Source of the DNA: Azoarcus sp. DD4
GTDB taxonomy: Bacteria > Pseudomonadota > Gammaproteobacteria > Burkholderiales > Rhodocyclaceae
DNA length: 64,000 bases
Direction: 5' to 3'
Assembly: GCF_006496635.1 (NCBI RefSeq)
Contig: NZ_CP022958.1
Span: forward strand, 868,001 to 932,000
Position 1 is the stretch's first letter, and every line of letters starts with the position of its first letter. A program made the position numbers and the translations under genes. The notes beneath the pieces are model-generated. The model ran no database searches. It was not told where the DNA came from and saw only the letters and a program-made list of their open reading frames with translations. Positions 63,674 through 64,000 of the stretch are shown piece by piece.

Positions 63674-64000
63674 TCATTCGGGTACCTGGGCCCAGGCCAT
63701 GCGGCTGCGGATACGCGCTGCATGGGCGGCGAGGCGCGGCCCGAAACTGCGTTCGTACTTGCGCGGATTGGGCAGCATCACCGCCAGTCTGGCCGCCTGG
63801 TCGGCGCCGAGACGGGCGGCCGGCACACCGTAATAGCGTTGTGCGGCGGCTTCGGCGCCGAAGATGCCGTCGCCCCATTCGACCACGTTCAGATACACCT
63901 CGAGGATGCGGCGCTTGCTCCACAGGCTTTCTATCATCACGGTGATCACTGCCTCCTGCGCCTTGCGCAGATAGCTGCGCGAGGGCGACAGGAAGAGATT
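63674..64000 (-). CDS. mtgA: Monofunctional peptidoglycan glycosyltransferase MtgA, N-terminus outside window
   Basis: The frame is open through the right window edge (reading NLFLSPSRSYLRKAQEAVIT before the first internal Met), so only the C-terminal about 108 residues are here. The GT51 motif RRILEVYLNVVEWGDGIFG, the AAQRYYGVPAARL block and the final GPRL ... RSRMAWAQ tail identify MtgA, which polymerises lipid II in the inner membrane. It lies upstream of mgtE in the same direction with a 173-base gap. Confidence 0.9.
   Translation of the reverse strand, partial: NLFLSPSRSYLRKAQEAVITVMIESLWSKRRILEVYLNVVEWGDGIFGAEAAAQRYYGVPAARLGADQAARLAVMLPNPRKYERSFGPRLAAHAARIRSRMAWAQVPE

Overview
The window is GC-rich chromosomal DNA that looks like a betaproteobacterium, most likely Rhodocyclales (the Azoarcus/Thauera/Zoogloea neighbourhood). 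The pointers are a homodimeric-type aceE with aceF, a Urt urea transporter, IcmF plus a propionyl-CoA/methylmalonyl-CoA operon, CreBCD, and a PEP-CTERM surface protein behind a sigma-54-type promoter. This placement is inference from gene content. I saw no tRNA, rRNA, CRISPR array, transposase or phage gene, so the window reads as core chromosome with interspersed small repeats.

Layout. 1-7721: a partial GDYXXLXY membrane protein, glutathione reductase (gorA), an ABC exporter, a YgjP-like metallopeptidase, a CigR-like periplasmic protein and the DbpA helicase. 7771-12347: pyruvate dehydrogenase aceE-aceF, divergent from an Lrp/AsnC regulator. 12432-18284: a six-gene operon resembling E. coli ynbABCD (CDP-alcohol phosphatidyltransferase, hydrolase-methyltransferase, PAP2 plus tyrosine-phosphatase-like protein, small membrane protein, acyltransferase, CDP-diacylglycerol synthase), apparently a second phospholipid branch. 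18426-25955: urtABCDE and a LysR regulator, with three copies of a structured repeat in the gaps. 25968-30485: an enoyl-CoA hydratase-like gene, a DUF485-actP acetate symporter operon and a CNNM/CorC-type protein.

31173-38507: a GntR regulator divergent from mcm-meaB-pccB-pccA, the propionyl-CoA to succinyl-CoA route. The mcm leader carries a multi-branched RNA-like fold whose closing strand could instead pair with the mcm Shine-Dalgarno sequence. pccA is preceded by a duplicated copy of its own start region, which makes a 32-codon leader ORF. 38705-48343: a PAS-GGDEF-EAL protein, a KamA-like radical SAM protein, a YpfJ metallopeptidase, a VOC protein, a hybrid kinase/response regulator pair and an AraC regulator. 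48556-51822: icmF, a second B12 mutase. 52194-56949: fumC, the PEP-CTERM protein and egtB-egtD (ergothioneine). 57090-64000: mgtE, creB, creC, creD, a membrane-anchored NagZ-like gene, and the truncated mtgA. creD is preceded by tandem TTCAC boxes spaced exactly like E. coli cre tags.

Several genes fit one metabolic theme. Acetate uptake (actP), pyruvate oxidation (aceEF), odd-chain and branched acyl-CoA use (mcm/pcc, icmF) and fumarase feed the TCA cycle. A cell-envelope theme (ynb-like lipids, CreBCD with NagZ-like, MtgA, PEP-CTERM) occupies the rest. The strongest candidates for something new are the mcm leader RNA, the ynb-like lipid cluster, the compensating repeats in the urt gaps and the pccA leader duplication.
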